64,000 bases of DNA. Origin: Roseburia_D yibonii. Lineage in GTDB: Bacteria > Bacillota > Clostridia > Lachnospirales > Lachnospiraceae. How positions within the stretch are numbered: position 1 is the stretch's first letter; each line of letters starts with the position of its first letter. The position numbers and the translations under genes are program-made. The notes under the pieces are model-generated. The model worked only from the letters and a program-made list of their open reading frames with translations, ran no database searches and had not been told where the DNA came from. This document shows positions 41,869 through 50,176 of the stretch, in pieces. The DNA lies in assembly GCF_014297335.1 (NCBI RefSeq), contig NZ_JACOQH010000003.1, positions 62,001 through 126,000 on the forward strand. Direction: 5' to 3'.

Positions 41869-44007
41869 TTAATAAAACAGTGCCTCTCCATCATCAACGG
41901 AATAATCCAATCCGCATTCCTCCGTATATTGTTCCAAAGATGTTAATTCATAAAAATCAGTCATATCTGCCAGAACCGGCTGCACCATTCCAGCCCCATA
42001 TAGCTTATCAAAGAAATTACTATACACCTGAATGCAGTATTGCCCCGCCTTCCGCATCCGCTCTTTTGACACGCCCTTCAGTTTTAATTCTCTTAAAATT
42101 TCAGCCGCTTCTGGTTCTTTGTTAATAAAGATTGTTTTTGTATCTTCCTCGATCAGCTTAAACTCTTTTCCAACCTTTGCGAAATTATAGTCTGGATGCC
42201 TAAACTCTCCTATAATATTTTTCTTGTCCAGGCTCGCCCCACGATAATGATACAGACGGGCAAAATATTCTGTTATACTCGTAAGCCCTGCTATATTCTC
42301 ATAATCCTGCGAAATGGCCTTTGCCGTATTAATCTGCTGCGCCTGTCCCTGTACTGTTTTCATATCCTCAAAATCAAAAAGATAAACTTTGCTGTCCGCA
42401 GCATCACGCAAACCTTCGCGATTACATCTGCCCGCTGCCTGGATCATAGAATCTATTCCAGCTATCTGGCGGTATACACAATTAAAATCCAAATCCACTC
42501 CGGCTTCCACCAGGCTGGTGGATATTAAAATGCATCTTTTTTGATGTTCATGTAAGTATTCTCTAATCTGCTTCAGTACGCGTTTCCGATGCTTCGGATA
42601 CATACTTGTCGACAAATGATACACGCCTACGCCTTCCCCCTCCAGTAATTGATAGAGTTCCTGCGCACGTTTTTTTGTATTTACAATGCATAACGCACTG
42701 TTTTCTTTTTCCAACTGCTGCAACAGATCTTCTTTTGAAACCGCTCCAATATTCTGATAAGTCACCCGTTCAAAAAAACGAAACTGTTCTTCCATCCTCG
42801 GGCATAATTCTATCATATTTTCTATTCGTGAAAAAAACGGATCAAGCGTCGGCTGTGTAGCGGTACACAATACCATACTCGCCGCATAACTTTCCAGCAA
42901 TTCCTGCATCATGGCAATACACGGTTTTAAGTAATCCAGCGGCAGCATCTGCGCCTCATCAAAAATAATAACACTGTTTGCAATATTATGGATTTTTCTG
43001 CATTTTGAAGATTTATTCGCAAATAGCGATTCAAAAAACTGAACATTCGTCGTTACCACAACCGGTTTATCCCAATTTTCACTGGCAAGCTGCATCGGCT
43101 TAAATTCTTCCGAGCTCTCATAGTCAACGTTACAATGATTCTCCAGTACATTTTGTGCTCCAAGGATTTCCCGGAAAACCTGTGCATTCTGTTCAATAAT
43201 GCTTGTATACGGTATCACATAAATAATACGATCCATCTGATTTTCTACCGCGTGCTTCAATGCGAATGCAAGCGATGCTACCGTTTTTCCGCCTCCTGTT
43301 GGCACGGTCAGTCGAAAAAGCCCTTTCTCCCGTTTCCCCTCATCCAGACAATGCCTTAATATCTCCGTTCTTCTGCCATTTAGCGTGTCCGTGTCCGCAT
43401 TATCCAACCAGCTTGAAATATGTGTTTCCAGCTTCTCCAAAAGTATTTCCATCGATTCTCCTGATGTCCGTTCCGTCTCGCCTTTTTTCATAAAAAACTC
43501 TGTATCCAGGAAATCAGCATCCACCAGACAGGAATACAGCATCCGCAAAAACACACTCATGGAAAAACTTATATTTTTGTCTTTTTCAAATTTAATTGGA
43601 TCCGTATGCAATTCCGGAGTCTGTATTTCTTCTTTATATGCTTCGTAATTGCAGACTTTTCTGGCACATCTCTCACGCAAGCTGGATGGAATTGCTGTAT
43701 TTCCACCATCCGGGAGTCCGGCATGATGCCCGGCAATACAATAACTTAAAAATTGATAGTACCCTCCTTTTTCCATGCAAAGCTTTGCACCGGCAGTAGA
43801 ATGATCTACCCTTGCATTCGTATCTTCTTTAATTTTTTTCTGAAATTCTTTTGAATATTTTCCAATATCGTGGAGCATTCCACAACAATATCCCCAATCC
43901 GCTTTCCCGAATTTCCCCGCAAATTCAGATGCCAGCTTTGCTGTCCCCGTTAAATGTTCCTTAACCGTCTGCTCCCTGTCTCCATCCTTATGCGCAATAT
44001 ATTCCAT
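41869..44007 (-). CDS. cas3: CRISPR helicase-nuclease Cas3 (HD-Cas3)
   Basis: A 712-residue fused Cas3. The N-terminal HD nuclease has CGMLHDIGKYSKEF and later CIAGHHAGLPDG. The SF2 helicase follows with Walker A VPTGGGKTVAS (about residue 240), motif II FDEAQML, motif III CTATQPTL and motif VI-type QAAGRCNREG. It is recruited by Cascade to degrade target DNA 3'-5'. It is the first gene of the cas operon, with a promoter at 44089-44116. Confidence 0.97.
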   Translation of the reverse strand: MEYIAHKDGDREQTVKEHLTGTAKLASEFAGKFGKADWGYCCGMLHDIGKYSKEFQKKIKEDTNARVDHSTAGAKLCMEKGGYYQFLSYCIAGHHAGLPDGGNTAIPSSLRERCARKVCNYEAYKEEIQTPELHTDPIKFEKDKNISFSMSVFLRMLYSCLVDADFLDTEFFMKKGETERTSGESMEILLEKLETHISSWLDNADTDTLNGRRTEILRHCLDEGKREKGLFRLTVPTGGGKTVASLAFALKHAVENQMDRIIYVIPYTSIIEQNAQVFREILGAQNVLENHCNVDYESSEEFKPMQLASENWDKPVVVTTNVQFFESLFANKSSKCRKIHNIANSVIIFDEAQMLPLDYLKPCIAMMQELLESYAASMVLCTATQPTLDPFFSRIENMIELCPRMEEQFRFFERVTYQNIGAVSKEDLLQQLEKENSALCIVNTKKRAQELYQLLEGEGVGVYHLSTSMYPKHRKRVLKQIREYLHEHQKRCILISTSLVEAGVDLDFNCVYRQIAGIDSMIQAAGRCNREGLRDAADSKVYLFDFEDMKTVQGQAQQINTAKAISQDYENIAGLTSITEYFARLYHYRGASLDKKNIIGEFRHPDYNFAKVGKEFKLIEEDTKTIFINKEPEAAEILRELKLKGVSKERMRKAGQYCIQVYSNFFDKLYGAGMVQPVLADMTDFYELTSLEQYTEECGLDYSVDDGEALFY

Positions 44008-44088
44008 ATGCTGTTTTTTACCCCCCTTTAATCTCTCTTAATACATAATCAATGTAACATTCTTCTTCCCTTCTCTTTCCTTTCTTTC

Positions 44089-44116
44089 AGTATAACGTAC
44101 CTGTTTTTCAATGCAA
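44089..44116 (-). promoter_or_regulatory. Promoter of the cas operon
   Basis: Minus-strand TTGCAT (44111-44116), a 16-base spacer and TATACT (44089-44094) precede cas3 by about 80 bases. The leader between contains a purine-rich stretch and the SD GGGGGG. Confidence 0.7.
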
Positions 44117-44212
44117 TATTTTGTCGATTTTTTACGAAAATTTATGTATGACCGTGCCTGCATACACAGCTCCATTCAATCTTCTTGCAGCCCTGTGGGA
44201 AGACAGAGACGA

Positions 44213-44299
44213 AATACGCTCTGCGCATTCCGCTCTGATCAGCAGTCGTCAAATGAATGCCCATGCAAGCATAGCATTCATTTTCCTCGTTGCTAGTAC
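44213..44299 (-). repeat. Structured intergenic element, copy 2 (complete core)
   Basis: Near-copy of 1-85. The 33-nt hairpin (44251-44283) here has a perfect 10-bp stem AAATGAATGC/GCATTCATTT around a conserved CAAG loop (CTTG on the minus strand). The rest of the element may extend to about 44170. It lies immediately past the terminator of the 77-residue protein gene and upstream of the cas promoter. Long ORFs on both strands through it are not convincing genes. Confidence 0.65.
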
Positions 44300-44343
44300 A
44301 AAAAACACCACATACGAAACCTGTTTTGTTTCGCATATGGTGT
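44300..44343 (-). terminator. Terminator of the 44-48 kb operon
   Basis: ACACCACATACGAAAC (44305-44320) pairs with GTTTCGCATATGGTGT (44328-44343), with one wobble and one mismatch; six T residues follow on the minus strand (A-run 44300-44305). Confidence 0.85.
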
Positions 44344-44374
44344 CTTATTTTTCCTGCTATTCTTATTGTTGCTT

Positions 44375-44608
44375 CTACTTCCCCGCAAGCCCCTTTAAGG
44401 ACTCAAACAGCTGCATATCCGATGCGGTCAGTTTCAGATTGGATGTAATCGTCTCTCCGGACGCATTCGTGATGCTCACTTCCAGAACCGATCCCTCTCC
44501 GATCCCGTGCTTACCCGCAGCCTGCAAAAACTTTGAAAACTTCGGATGGTTTGCCGAAAAAATATCCCAGGCATTTTTGACCTGGAATAATTTTGTAGGG
44601 TTTATCAT
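44375..44608 (-). CDS. Small conserved protein of unknown function
   Basis: A 77-residue soluble protein starting MINPTKLFQVKNAWDIFSAN, with a beta-rich second half (SVLEVSITNASGETITSNLKL) and a helical C-terminus. Reading-frame quality and position next to a strong terminator support it as a real gene. I recognise no family beyond similar short Lachnospiraceae proteins. It ends the operon below. Confidence 0.7.
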   Translation of the reverse strand: MINPTKLFQVKNAWDIFSANHPKFSKFLQAAGKHGIGEGSVLEVSITNASGETITSNLKLTASDMQLFESLKGLAGK

Positions 44609-44638
44609 ATGTTCTCGTACTCCATTTCTTCCGTTTGT

Positions 44639-44971
44639 CTAATATTTTCCGTGAATATCGCCCAGATGGATCGTGATCATGCCCGCATCCGCGAGGACAC
44701 GAAGCGCTTCCTTCTGTTCCCCGGTCAGTGCCTCACTGTAAACCTGGTTTTCATAGTCAACAACGACCGTTTTCGTGCGGACGATCAGGTACTGCATCGG
44801 CATGACGTCCTGCGGCAGTTCTTCCCCCGGGCATTCCGTATGAAACAGTTCTTCCAATGCTTTTGTATGCCCGTCCGCGCATTCGATCACATCCCCCGCC
44901 GCAGTGATGATGCAGGGACAATATTCCGAAAACTGCGTCTTATAGGTCTCAGTAAATTCCTGTGCTTTCAT
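44639..44971 (-). CDS. Hypothetical protein, 110 residues
   Basis: An acidic soluble protein with QFSEYCPCIITAAGDVIECADGHT at 13-36 (two close Cys) and MITIHLGDIHGKY at its C-terminus. No known domain is recognised. It overlaps the glycosyltransferase stop by 4 bases and precedes the 77-residue gene, so all three are likely cotranscribed. Confidence 0.7.
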   Translation of the reverse strand: MKAQEFTETYKTQFSEYCPCIITAAGDVIECADGHTKALEELFHTECPGEELPQDVMPMQYLIVRTKTVVVDYENQVYSEALTGEQKEALRVLADAGMITIHLGDIHGKY

Positions 44972-46176
44972 AAAAGCTCCCCTTCCTTTTCTTTTTCATC
45001 GATATGACATTTTCCGTCCCGCTCGAGGATGTCTAACATCTGCGTGATCCGCTGCATATATGTATGGAAACGCCGTACCTTCTCCCATCCGTTTCTCGCG
45101 ATCCGCTCCCGCTCTTTTTCATGCGCAAGGTAGTAGCCCGCTTTCTCGATTAGTTCCCGTTCGCTGGTAAACCAGACCAGATCTTTGCCGTTTTCAAAAT
45201 ACTGCGGCAGTTCCGGCTGAAAGTTTGTAAGCAGAAAACCTCCTGCCCCGAGCACGTCAAACACGCGTAACGGAAGCCCCATCTTGATATTGGGGATCGT
45301 AAAGTTCAGATTGATCCTGCTTCCCGCAAAGACCGCCGGCATTTCCTGCCAGTAATCCACCGGTCCTTTCGTACTGACGCGGAGCAGTCCGCTGTTCTTC
45401 TCTTTGTTATACACCGATACCGCATACTTTTTGGAAAGCGCGATCAGTGCCTGTGTCCGTGCCACGGAAGCGATCTTAAATCCGAGTACGGTTGTGGAAA
45501 ATATCAGCGCAAGATCCGAAAACGAATCCTCTGATTTTTCCAGATGATAATTCTCCTCGATCTGTTCCAAAATATCCGGTGTCAGCATATCATCGATGAT
45601 CTGATGATCCGGCACCACAAGACGCGCCTGTATGACACCGTCCAGATATCCCCTTAACTGCTCCGGGAACGTGTCCTTCATGTCATCATAGGCATTACGG
45701 TCCGTATACAGGCTCCCCACAAATGAAATATCATCCTGATAGCCCGCTTTTTTGTCTACAAGCAGTTCATCCAGCCGGTCCGTGTTCACCGCAAGCGGCA
45801 GACGATAAATATGGCGCACACCTCTTGCCTTAAATTCCAGATAATTGCTCCGGTCAAAGGTAAAGATCCGGTTGCAGTCATGAAATACCGACCGGTCGTA
45901 CATTCCGATCAGCGGATTGTCGCAGGTCCAGCAGACATAGCGAAGCTTCATCCGCTCACAGAGATTCGAGATCGCCGGAAAATAATTCATCGTAAAGAAA
46001 AACTCATATACGTTCTGCGTGATCTTCTCTGTCAGGATCCGCTCAAATTCCAGATCCCTGTCATACGTCTTTTCCCTGCGCTCCACACTGTCCACCTCAT
46101 AACCCAGGCGGCGGAACGTCTGCTCGATATCCAGATCATTATAGGAATTCCAGCGATAGATCAGAATCTTTTTCAT
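44968..46176 (-). CDS. CgeB-like glycosyltransferase
   Basis: A 402-residue protein resembling the CgeB/DUF3880 plus Glyco_trans_1_2 family. N-terminal ILIYRWNSYNDLDIEQTFRR is the first Rossmann strand; FTMNYFPAISNLCERMKLRYV and CWTCDNPLIGMYDRSVFHDC follow; the C-terminal half shows GLPLRVFDVLGAGGFLLTNFQPELPQYFENGKDLVW (in pieces), the acceptor/nucleotide-sugar region of GT-B enzymes. CgeB modifies the spore surface in Bacillus. I start it at ATG 46176, one base past the SseB-like gene's stop. The SD is weak. Confidence 0.78.
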   Translation of the reverse strand: MKKILIYRWNSYNDLDIEQTFRRLGYEVDSVERREKTYDRDLEFERILTEKITQNVYEFFFTMNYFPAISNLCERMKLRYVCWTCDNPLIGMYDRSVFHDCNRIFTFDRSNYLEFKARGVRHIYRLPLAVNTDRLDELLVDKKAGYQDDISFVGSLYTDRNAYDDMKDTFPEQLRGYLDGVIQARLVVPDHQIIDDMLTPDILEQIEENYHLEKSEDSFSDLALIFSTTVLGFKIASVARTQALIALSKKYAVSVYNKEKNSGLLRVSTKGPVDYWQEMPAVFAGSRINLNFTIPNIKMGLPLRVFDVLGAGGFLLTNFQPELPQYFENGKDLVWFTSERELIEKAGYYLAHEKERERIARNGWEKVRRFHTYMQRITQMLDILERDGKCHIDEKEKEGELL

Positions 46177-46177
46177 A

Positions 46178-47143
46178 TCAGTTTGTCTCTGTCTTCTCCT
46201 CATCGATCAGATCTAGGATGCGCTGGATCTCAGCCCCTTCCACCGGTGCTGCTCCGCAGTCGATGCGCTTTCCGCTCTCGTCCACACGTCCCATCGCGCG
46301 TTCTTCTTTCTTTGGTGTCTGCTCGATCGTAAAATAATATGCTTTTTTCGCCTGTTCATTCCATGCAAGGTACACTCTGTGGCACAGACCCGGAACCAGT
46401 CCTTTTTCCGGAAGATCCACGCGGATCAGAAGCAGATCCTCGCGCACATTGAGCGCCATAAAATCAAAGTCAGACGTTTCGTACGGCGCACCCGGTTCTT
46501 TCGGGAACGCGCTGCGGTAAAGCTCGCAGACGAACGCTTCTTTTCCTTCGCACAGATCTCTGGTGAATTTGTCTCCATCGGTAAAAAGCATATGCGGGAT
46601 CGTCTTAAGCTCCATATTTCTGCGTACCAGTGCATGATACTGGGCAGCATTCAGCTTTACAACCTTCTTGTTTTCAAGCATCTTGTCGTCCTGCGCCTTT
46701 AATTTTTCGAGCAGTGCCTTCTTCACCAGTACATTTTCATGGAACGGATTCAACGCCAGCCCTTCGAGCTTGGATCCCTCCTTTAATACGGTCATATAAC
46801 TTCCACGGAAGGTGACTTCCAGAATCGTATGGAATTTCTGGTCTTTTGGAATTTCTTCTTTTCTTGTATACAGCGGAAGATACTGTTCTTCCTTATTGTT
46901 CTTTAAAATGCTCGGAAGCGGTGTGATCCCCTGCGGGATCGCGATCCTCTCTCCCTGTTTTGCTTCTTTTAAGAAGGTAAGATCCGTTCCTTCCGGAAAA
47001 ACTGCCGGGACAAACAGATGCGCATAGCGCAGACCGTTTAAAACCGCAGACAGATTGTCCTTGTTCTGCTCTTTCGCATATGCTTCCAGTACTTCCTCGA
47101 GTTTTGTATTGTCCGGCATCTTCGCCGCATTGGTATGATCCAT
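46178..47143 (-). CDS. SseB-domain protein
   Basis: A 321-residue protein. Residues about 15-130 match the SseB N-terminal domain (LEEVLEAYAKEQ, ALNGLRYAHLFVPAVF, PSILKNNKEEQYLPLYTRKE, LALNPFHENVLV). The C-terminal part (200-321) recalls the C-terminal SseB-like domain with VREDLLLIRVDLPEKG. The E. coli namesake is linked to serine tolerance, but the function is poorly defined. ATG 47143 has SD AAAGGAG. Confidence 0.75.
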   Translation of the reverse strand: MDHTNAAKMPDNTKLEEVLEAYAKEQNKDNLSAVLNGLRYAHLFVPAVFPEGTDLTFLKEAKQGERIAIPQGITPLPSILKNNKEEQYLPLYTRKEEIPKDQKFHTILEVTFRGSYMTVLKEGSKLEGLALNPFHENVLVKKALLEKLKAQDDKMLENKKVVKLNAAQYHALVRRNMELKTIPHMLFTDGDKFTRDLCEGKEAFVCELYRSAFPKEPGAPYETSDFDFMALNVREDLLLIRVDLPEKGLVPGLCHRVYLAWNEQAKKAYYFTIEQTPKKEERAMGRVDESGKRIDCGAAPVEGAEIQRILDLIDEEKTETN

Positions 47144-47165
47144 GTTATGTTCTCCTTTATCGTGT

Positions 47166-47396
47166 TTATTCATCGAATTCGACTGTCACAAAGAATCCCT
47201 TCGGGGTCTCTTCGACATTGACCACTTTTCCTTCTTTGGACTTCAGCCGTTCCGAAAATTTATAATTTGCAGACATTGCAAAGGAATTTCCCAGGTTGTA
47301 ATAATAGGAATTCGGAAGTTTGCCCTCCGTCACCGGAAGTACATCTCCGATCTTTAATAACCCGGTACGTTCCATCTTAAATTCCATTCTGCGCAT
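47166..47396 (-). CDS. Hypothetical protein, 76 residues
   Basis: A small soluble protein, beta-rich after residue 10 (LLKIGDVLPVTEGKLP, KVVNVEETPKGFFVTVEFDE). SD AAGGAAG precedes the ATG. The content suggests a small barrel or OB-like fold, but I do not recognise it. It lies between the HdeD-like and SseB-like genes, closely spaced. Confidence 0.7.
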   Translation of the reverse strand: MRRMEFKMERTGLLKIGDVLPVTEGKLPNSYYYNLGNSFAMSANYKFSERLKSKEGKVVNVEETPKGFFVTVEFDE

Positions 47397-47417
47397 ACAA
47401 AATCACTTTCCTTAGTT

Positions 47418-47996
47418 TTAGAGTTCTTTTCCCTCGGTATCGATCGCGTTTAAATCCTGCTCCATCTGTTTTGCTGCTTTCACCGCTCTCGATACGATCC
47501 AGATATCGGATATTCCGTCATAAATAAGTGCGATCCCAATCAGTTTGAACGCGATCTGTGCCGCCTCAAACGCCTTTACGATCAAAAGAATGCCGATCGC
47601 GAGATTTACGATCGCAAGGATCAGACAGGAGATCCATGCCGAACCTTCCGCCTGCTTTGCCTGGATCGCAAGGCACAGATCCTCCACTCCGTGTAAAAAC
47701 AGGATCGCTCCGATGATCGCCGGGATCAGGTTGATGATGATCCGTGGATTGATAAAGATCCACACGCCGAGCAAAAGGACAACGACTCCTCCGATCAGTC
47801 TGAATTTATTTCCCATACGATCCGTAAAATAGATGATCATGTGCGCAACGCCCATGACAATGAGTACAGCCGCGAGCAGCTTGCAGAGCAGATCGGTCAT
47901 CTGTTCCGTATAAAGCAGCAGAACCACTCCGAGTATGATGCAGAGCACTGCTGACAGTATGGTATCCGCCTTAATTTTCTTTAAGATTTCCTTCAT
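47418..47996 (-). CDS. HdeD/DUF308-family membrane protein
   Basis: A 192-residue membrane protein with six short predicted helices in pairs, the DUF308/HdeD pattern (LCIILGVVLLLY, LIGGVVVLLLGVWIFINP, IVNLAIGILLIVKAFE). E. coli HdeD is linked to acid resistance; Firmicute homologues are uncharacterised. It begins the operon running to 44375, with an extended -10 promoter just upstream. Confidence 0.82.
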   Translation of the reverse strand: MKEILKKIKADTILSAVLCIILGVVLLLYTEQMTDLLCKLLAAVLIVMGVAHMIIYFTDRMGNKFRLIGGVVVLLLGVWIFINPRIIINLIPAIIGAILFLHGVEDLCLAIQAKQAEGSAWISCLILAIVNLAIGILLIVKAFEAAQIAFKLIGIALIYDGISDIWIVSRAVKAAKQMEQDLNAIDTEGKEL

Positions 47997-48032
47997 AGAA
48001 ATACTCCTTTCTCTGCTAGAGTCCTAAATAAA

Positions 48033-48041
48033 ATTATAGCA
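48033..48041 (-). promoter_or_regulatory. Extended -10 promoter of the HdeD-led operon
   Basis: Minus-strand TGCTATAAT (48033-48041) lies about 40 bases upstream of the HdeD start. There is no convincing -35, as expected for an extended -10. Confidence 0.6.
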
Positions 48042-48058
48042 CTTTCTTCCTGTAAAAG

Positions 48059-48535
48059 CTATTGAATTATGTCCGCGTACGCGCCATCGATGACTTTCAT
48101 CAGATCTTCCGGCGAGAGCGCGATGCTTGTCCCGATCCTTCCCCCGCTGATGTAGATCTTATCGTACTGTGCCGCCGACTGATGCACGATGGTATGGAAC
48201 GCTTTTTTCATTCCAAGCGGGCTGCATCCCCCGCGGACATATCCCGTGATCTTTGTGATATCTTTAACATGGATCATTTCCACGGACTTCTCACCGACTG
48301 CTTTTGCCGCCGCTTTTAAGTTCACCTCATCCGCGATCGGAACCACATAGACATAAAACTGTCCGCTCTTTCCCTGCATCACCAGCGTTTTAAAACTCTG
48401 CTCCACCGGCGCTCCGGTCGCCTCCGCCGTGTGAAGTCCGTCGATAAATTCATCACACTCATAATTTAATACTTCATATGGTATTTTATTGCGCTCCAAA
48501 AGGCGCATCGCATTTGTTTTCGCTTCTTTTCCCAT
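48059..48535 (-). CDS. ybaK: YbaK/EbsC-family aminoacyl-tRNA deacylase
   Basis: A 158-residue YbaK-type protein, which in characterised cases hydrolyses Cys-tRNA-Pro. KTLVMQGKSGQFYVYVVPIA, AADEVNLKAAA-like DEVNLKAAAKAVG, and YVRGGCSPLGMKKAFHTIVH carry the conserved Lys and GGxSPxG loop. It may edit errors of the ProRS encoded at 7699, which lacks an editing domain. I start it at ATG 48535; the longer frame reads across the serine dehydratase end. Confidence 0.9.
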   Translation of the reverse strand: MGKEAKTNAMRLLERNKIPYEVLNYECDEFIDGLHTAEATGAPVEQSFKTLVMQGKSGQFYVYVVPIADEVNLKAAAKAVGEKSVEMIHVKDITKITGYVRGGCSPLGMKKAFHTIVHQSAAQYDKIYISGGRIGTSIALSPEDLMKVIDGAYADIIQ

Positions 48536-48552
48536 CTTTTGTCCTCTTTTTC

Positions 48553-49419
48553 CTACATAAAATTCGGCATTTTCTCTTTGATCTGCATGCCAGTCGGCGT
48601 CACCGCCAGTCCGCCCTCCCCGGTCTCTTTCAGACAGGAAGGCATACTTCTTCCGATATTCCGCATCGCGTCGATCACTTCGTCCGGCGGGATCCGGCTT
48701 AAGATCCCAGCCATCGCCAGATCGGATGCCGTAAGCGCGTTGACCGCACCGATCACGTTTCTTTTGATGCACGGCACTTCTACCAGACCTGCCACCGGAT
48801 CACAGGCAAGTCCAAGCAGACTTTTTAATGCCAGCGCCGCCGCGTGGATGATCTGCACTGCGTCTCCGCCGCGAAGCCAGGTCACGGCCCCCGCCGCCAT
48901 GGCAGACGCGGAACCGATCTCCGCCTGACAGCCTCCTGCCGCTCCGGCAATGAACGCGCGGTCCGCGATCACACCGCCGATACCTGCCGCCACATAAAGT
49001 GCCTCAACCAGCTGTTCCGTCGGATAATGCTCCATCTCCTCGAGTGAGAGCAGAACCGCCGGAAGCACGCCACAGGAGCCTGCGGTCGGTGCTGCCACGA
49101 TCCGCTTCATACAGGCATTGGACTCGCCCATTTTTACCGCTTTTTCCATGACAAGTCCGATCAGATCTCCACAGATCAGCTTCTTTTGTGCCCTCGCCTG
49201 CGCCAGTTTTTCTCCGTCTGTTCCGGCAAGTCCGCTTGCGGATACCCTTTTTGCCTCGTAACCGGCGTCCGCCTGTTTCATTGCCTCATACATGGCGCGC
49301 ATCTGCGCTTTGGATTCCACCTCTTTGATCCCGCGCTCTTTGCAGTCATCCGCCAGAACCGCCTCGTAAAAACTGCTGCCCTCTGCCGCTTCGCAAATTT
49401 CTTCCAGTGATCTATACAT
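48553..49419 (-). CDS. sdaAA: L-serine dehydratase, alpha subunit
   Basis: A 288-residue alpha subunit of the two-subunit iron-sulfur L-serine ammonia-lyase, making pyruvate and ammonia. MKRIVAAPTAGSCGVLPAVL and GGCQAEIGSASAMAAGAVTW hold conserved Cys ligands of the 4Fe-4S cluster; CDPVAGLVEVPCIKRN adds the third. It shares one base with sdaAB. Typical of amino-acid-fermenting anaerobes. Confidence 0.95.
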   Translation of the reverse strand: MYRSLEEICEAAEGSSFYEAVLADDCKERGIKEVESKAQMRAMYEAMKQADAGYEAKRVSASGLAGTDGEKLAQARAQKKLICGDLIGLVMEKAVKMGESNACMKRIVAAPTAGSCGVLPAVLLSLEEMEHYPTEQLVEALYVAAGIGGVIADRAFIAGAAGGCQAEIGSASAMAAGAVTWLRGGDAVQIIHAAALALKSLLGLACDPVAGLVEVPCIKRNVIGAVNALTASDLAMAGILSRIPPDEVIDAMRNIGRSMPSCLKETGEGGLAVTPTGMQIKEKMPNFM

Positions 49420-50084
49420 TATGATTCCTCCAGGCTAAGATAAGTTACTTTTTCGATCCCCTCTAAATGTTCCAGCCACCGGATGGCTTCCTGCGGCACC
49501 TCCTGGTCACACTCGATGACCATAACCGCGTTTCCGCCACGGCTGTCACGATAAAGCTGCATCGTCGCGATATTCACAGATTTATGCGCGAGCATGGACG
49601 TCACCTCGGTAACATGTCCCGGCTGATCCAGGTTATGGACGATAAGCGTCGGATACTCTCCGCAGAAATTCGCGGTCAGACCGTCGATCTCACAGATGCG
49701 GATCTGCCCTCCGCCGATGGATGCCGCCACGATCTCAAGCGTTCTCCCACTCTCTCCGGTCAGCTTCATTTTTACCGTATTCGGATGCGCGTCACCAAGA
49801 TCGATCCCGTGAATGGAAAACGTTAGGTTTCTCTCCGCCGCGATCGCAAAGCTGTTCGGGATATTTTCATCATCCACCGCAAGACCAAGCAGCCCGGCAA
49901 CGAGCGCCCGGTCTGTGCCGTGTCCTTTTCCGGTTGCAAGGAAGGAACCGTGAAAACAGATTTCTGCCTGCTGTACCGGTTCCGCCAAAAGCTTTCTCGA
50001 TATCTGCCCGATCTTTACCGCGCCCGCCGTATGGGAACTCGACGGTCCGACCATGACCGGTCCAATGATGTCCATGATGTTCAT
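49419..50084 (-). CDS. sdaAB: L-serine dehydratase, beta subunit
   Basis: A 221-residue beta subunit. The N-terminal domain has IGPVMVGPSSSHTAGAVKIG and the C-terminal ACT domain TLIVHNLDQPGHVTEVTSML senses serine or stabilises the complex. It precedes sdaAA with direct overlap, so both subunits are translated together. Confidence 0.95.
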   Translation of the reverse strand: MNIMDIIGPVMVGPSSSHTAGAVKIGQISRKLLAEPVQQAEICFHGSFLATGKGHGTDRALVAGLLGLAVDDENIPNSFAIAAERNLTFSIHGIDLGDAHPNTVKMKLTGESGRTLEIVAASIGGGQIRICEIDGLTANFCGEYPTLIVHNLDQPGHVTEVTSMLAHKSVNIATMQLYRDSRGGNAVMVIECDQEVPQEAIRWLEHLEGIEKVTYLSLEES

Positions 50085-50176
50085 AGCCCTTCCTCCTTTT
50101 CCTTTGTAGCATGCCCCAAAACTTCTAATCTACATCATACTATGTTACAAAAAGAATGTAAATCTGCTTTTTTGCT

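Noticed and set aside
44008..44130. A second CRISPR leader or additional cas gene upstream of cas3
   Set aside because: Only a promoter and purine-rich leader are visible; no repeat-like sequence or ORF with coding signals.
44142..44336. A 64-codon minus-strand ORF overlapping the structured element
   Set aside because: It starts inside the terminator stem. The agreement of its reading with copy 1 is explained by the conserved nucleotide structure, and no SD precedes its ATG.
44121..44642. A 173-codon plus-strand ORF through the structured element and terminator
   Set aside because: It crosses a terminator, the repeat element and two real genes antisense; no RBS and no recognisable domain.
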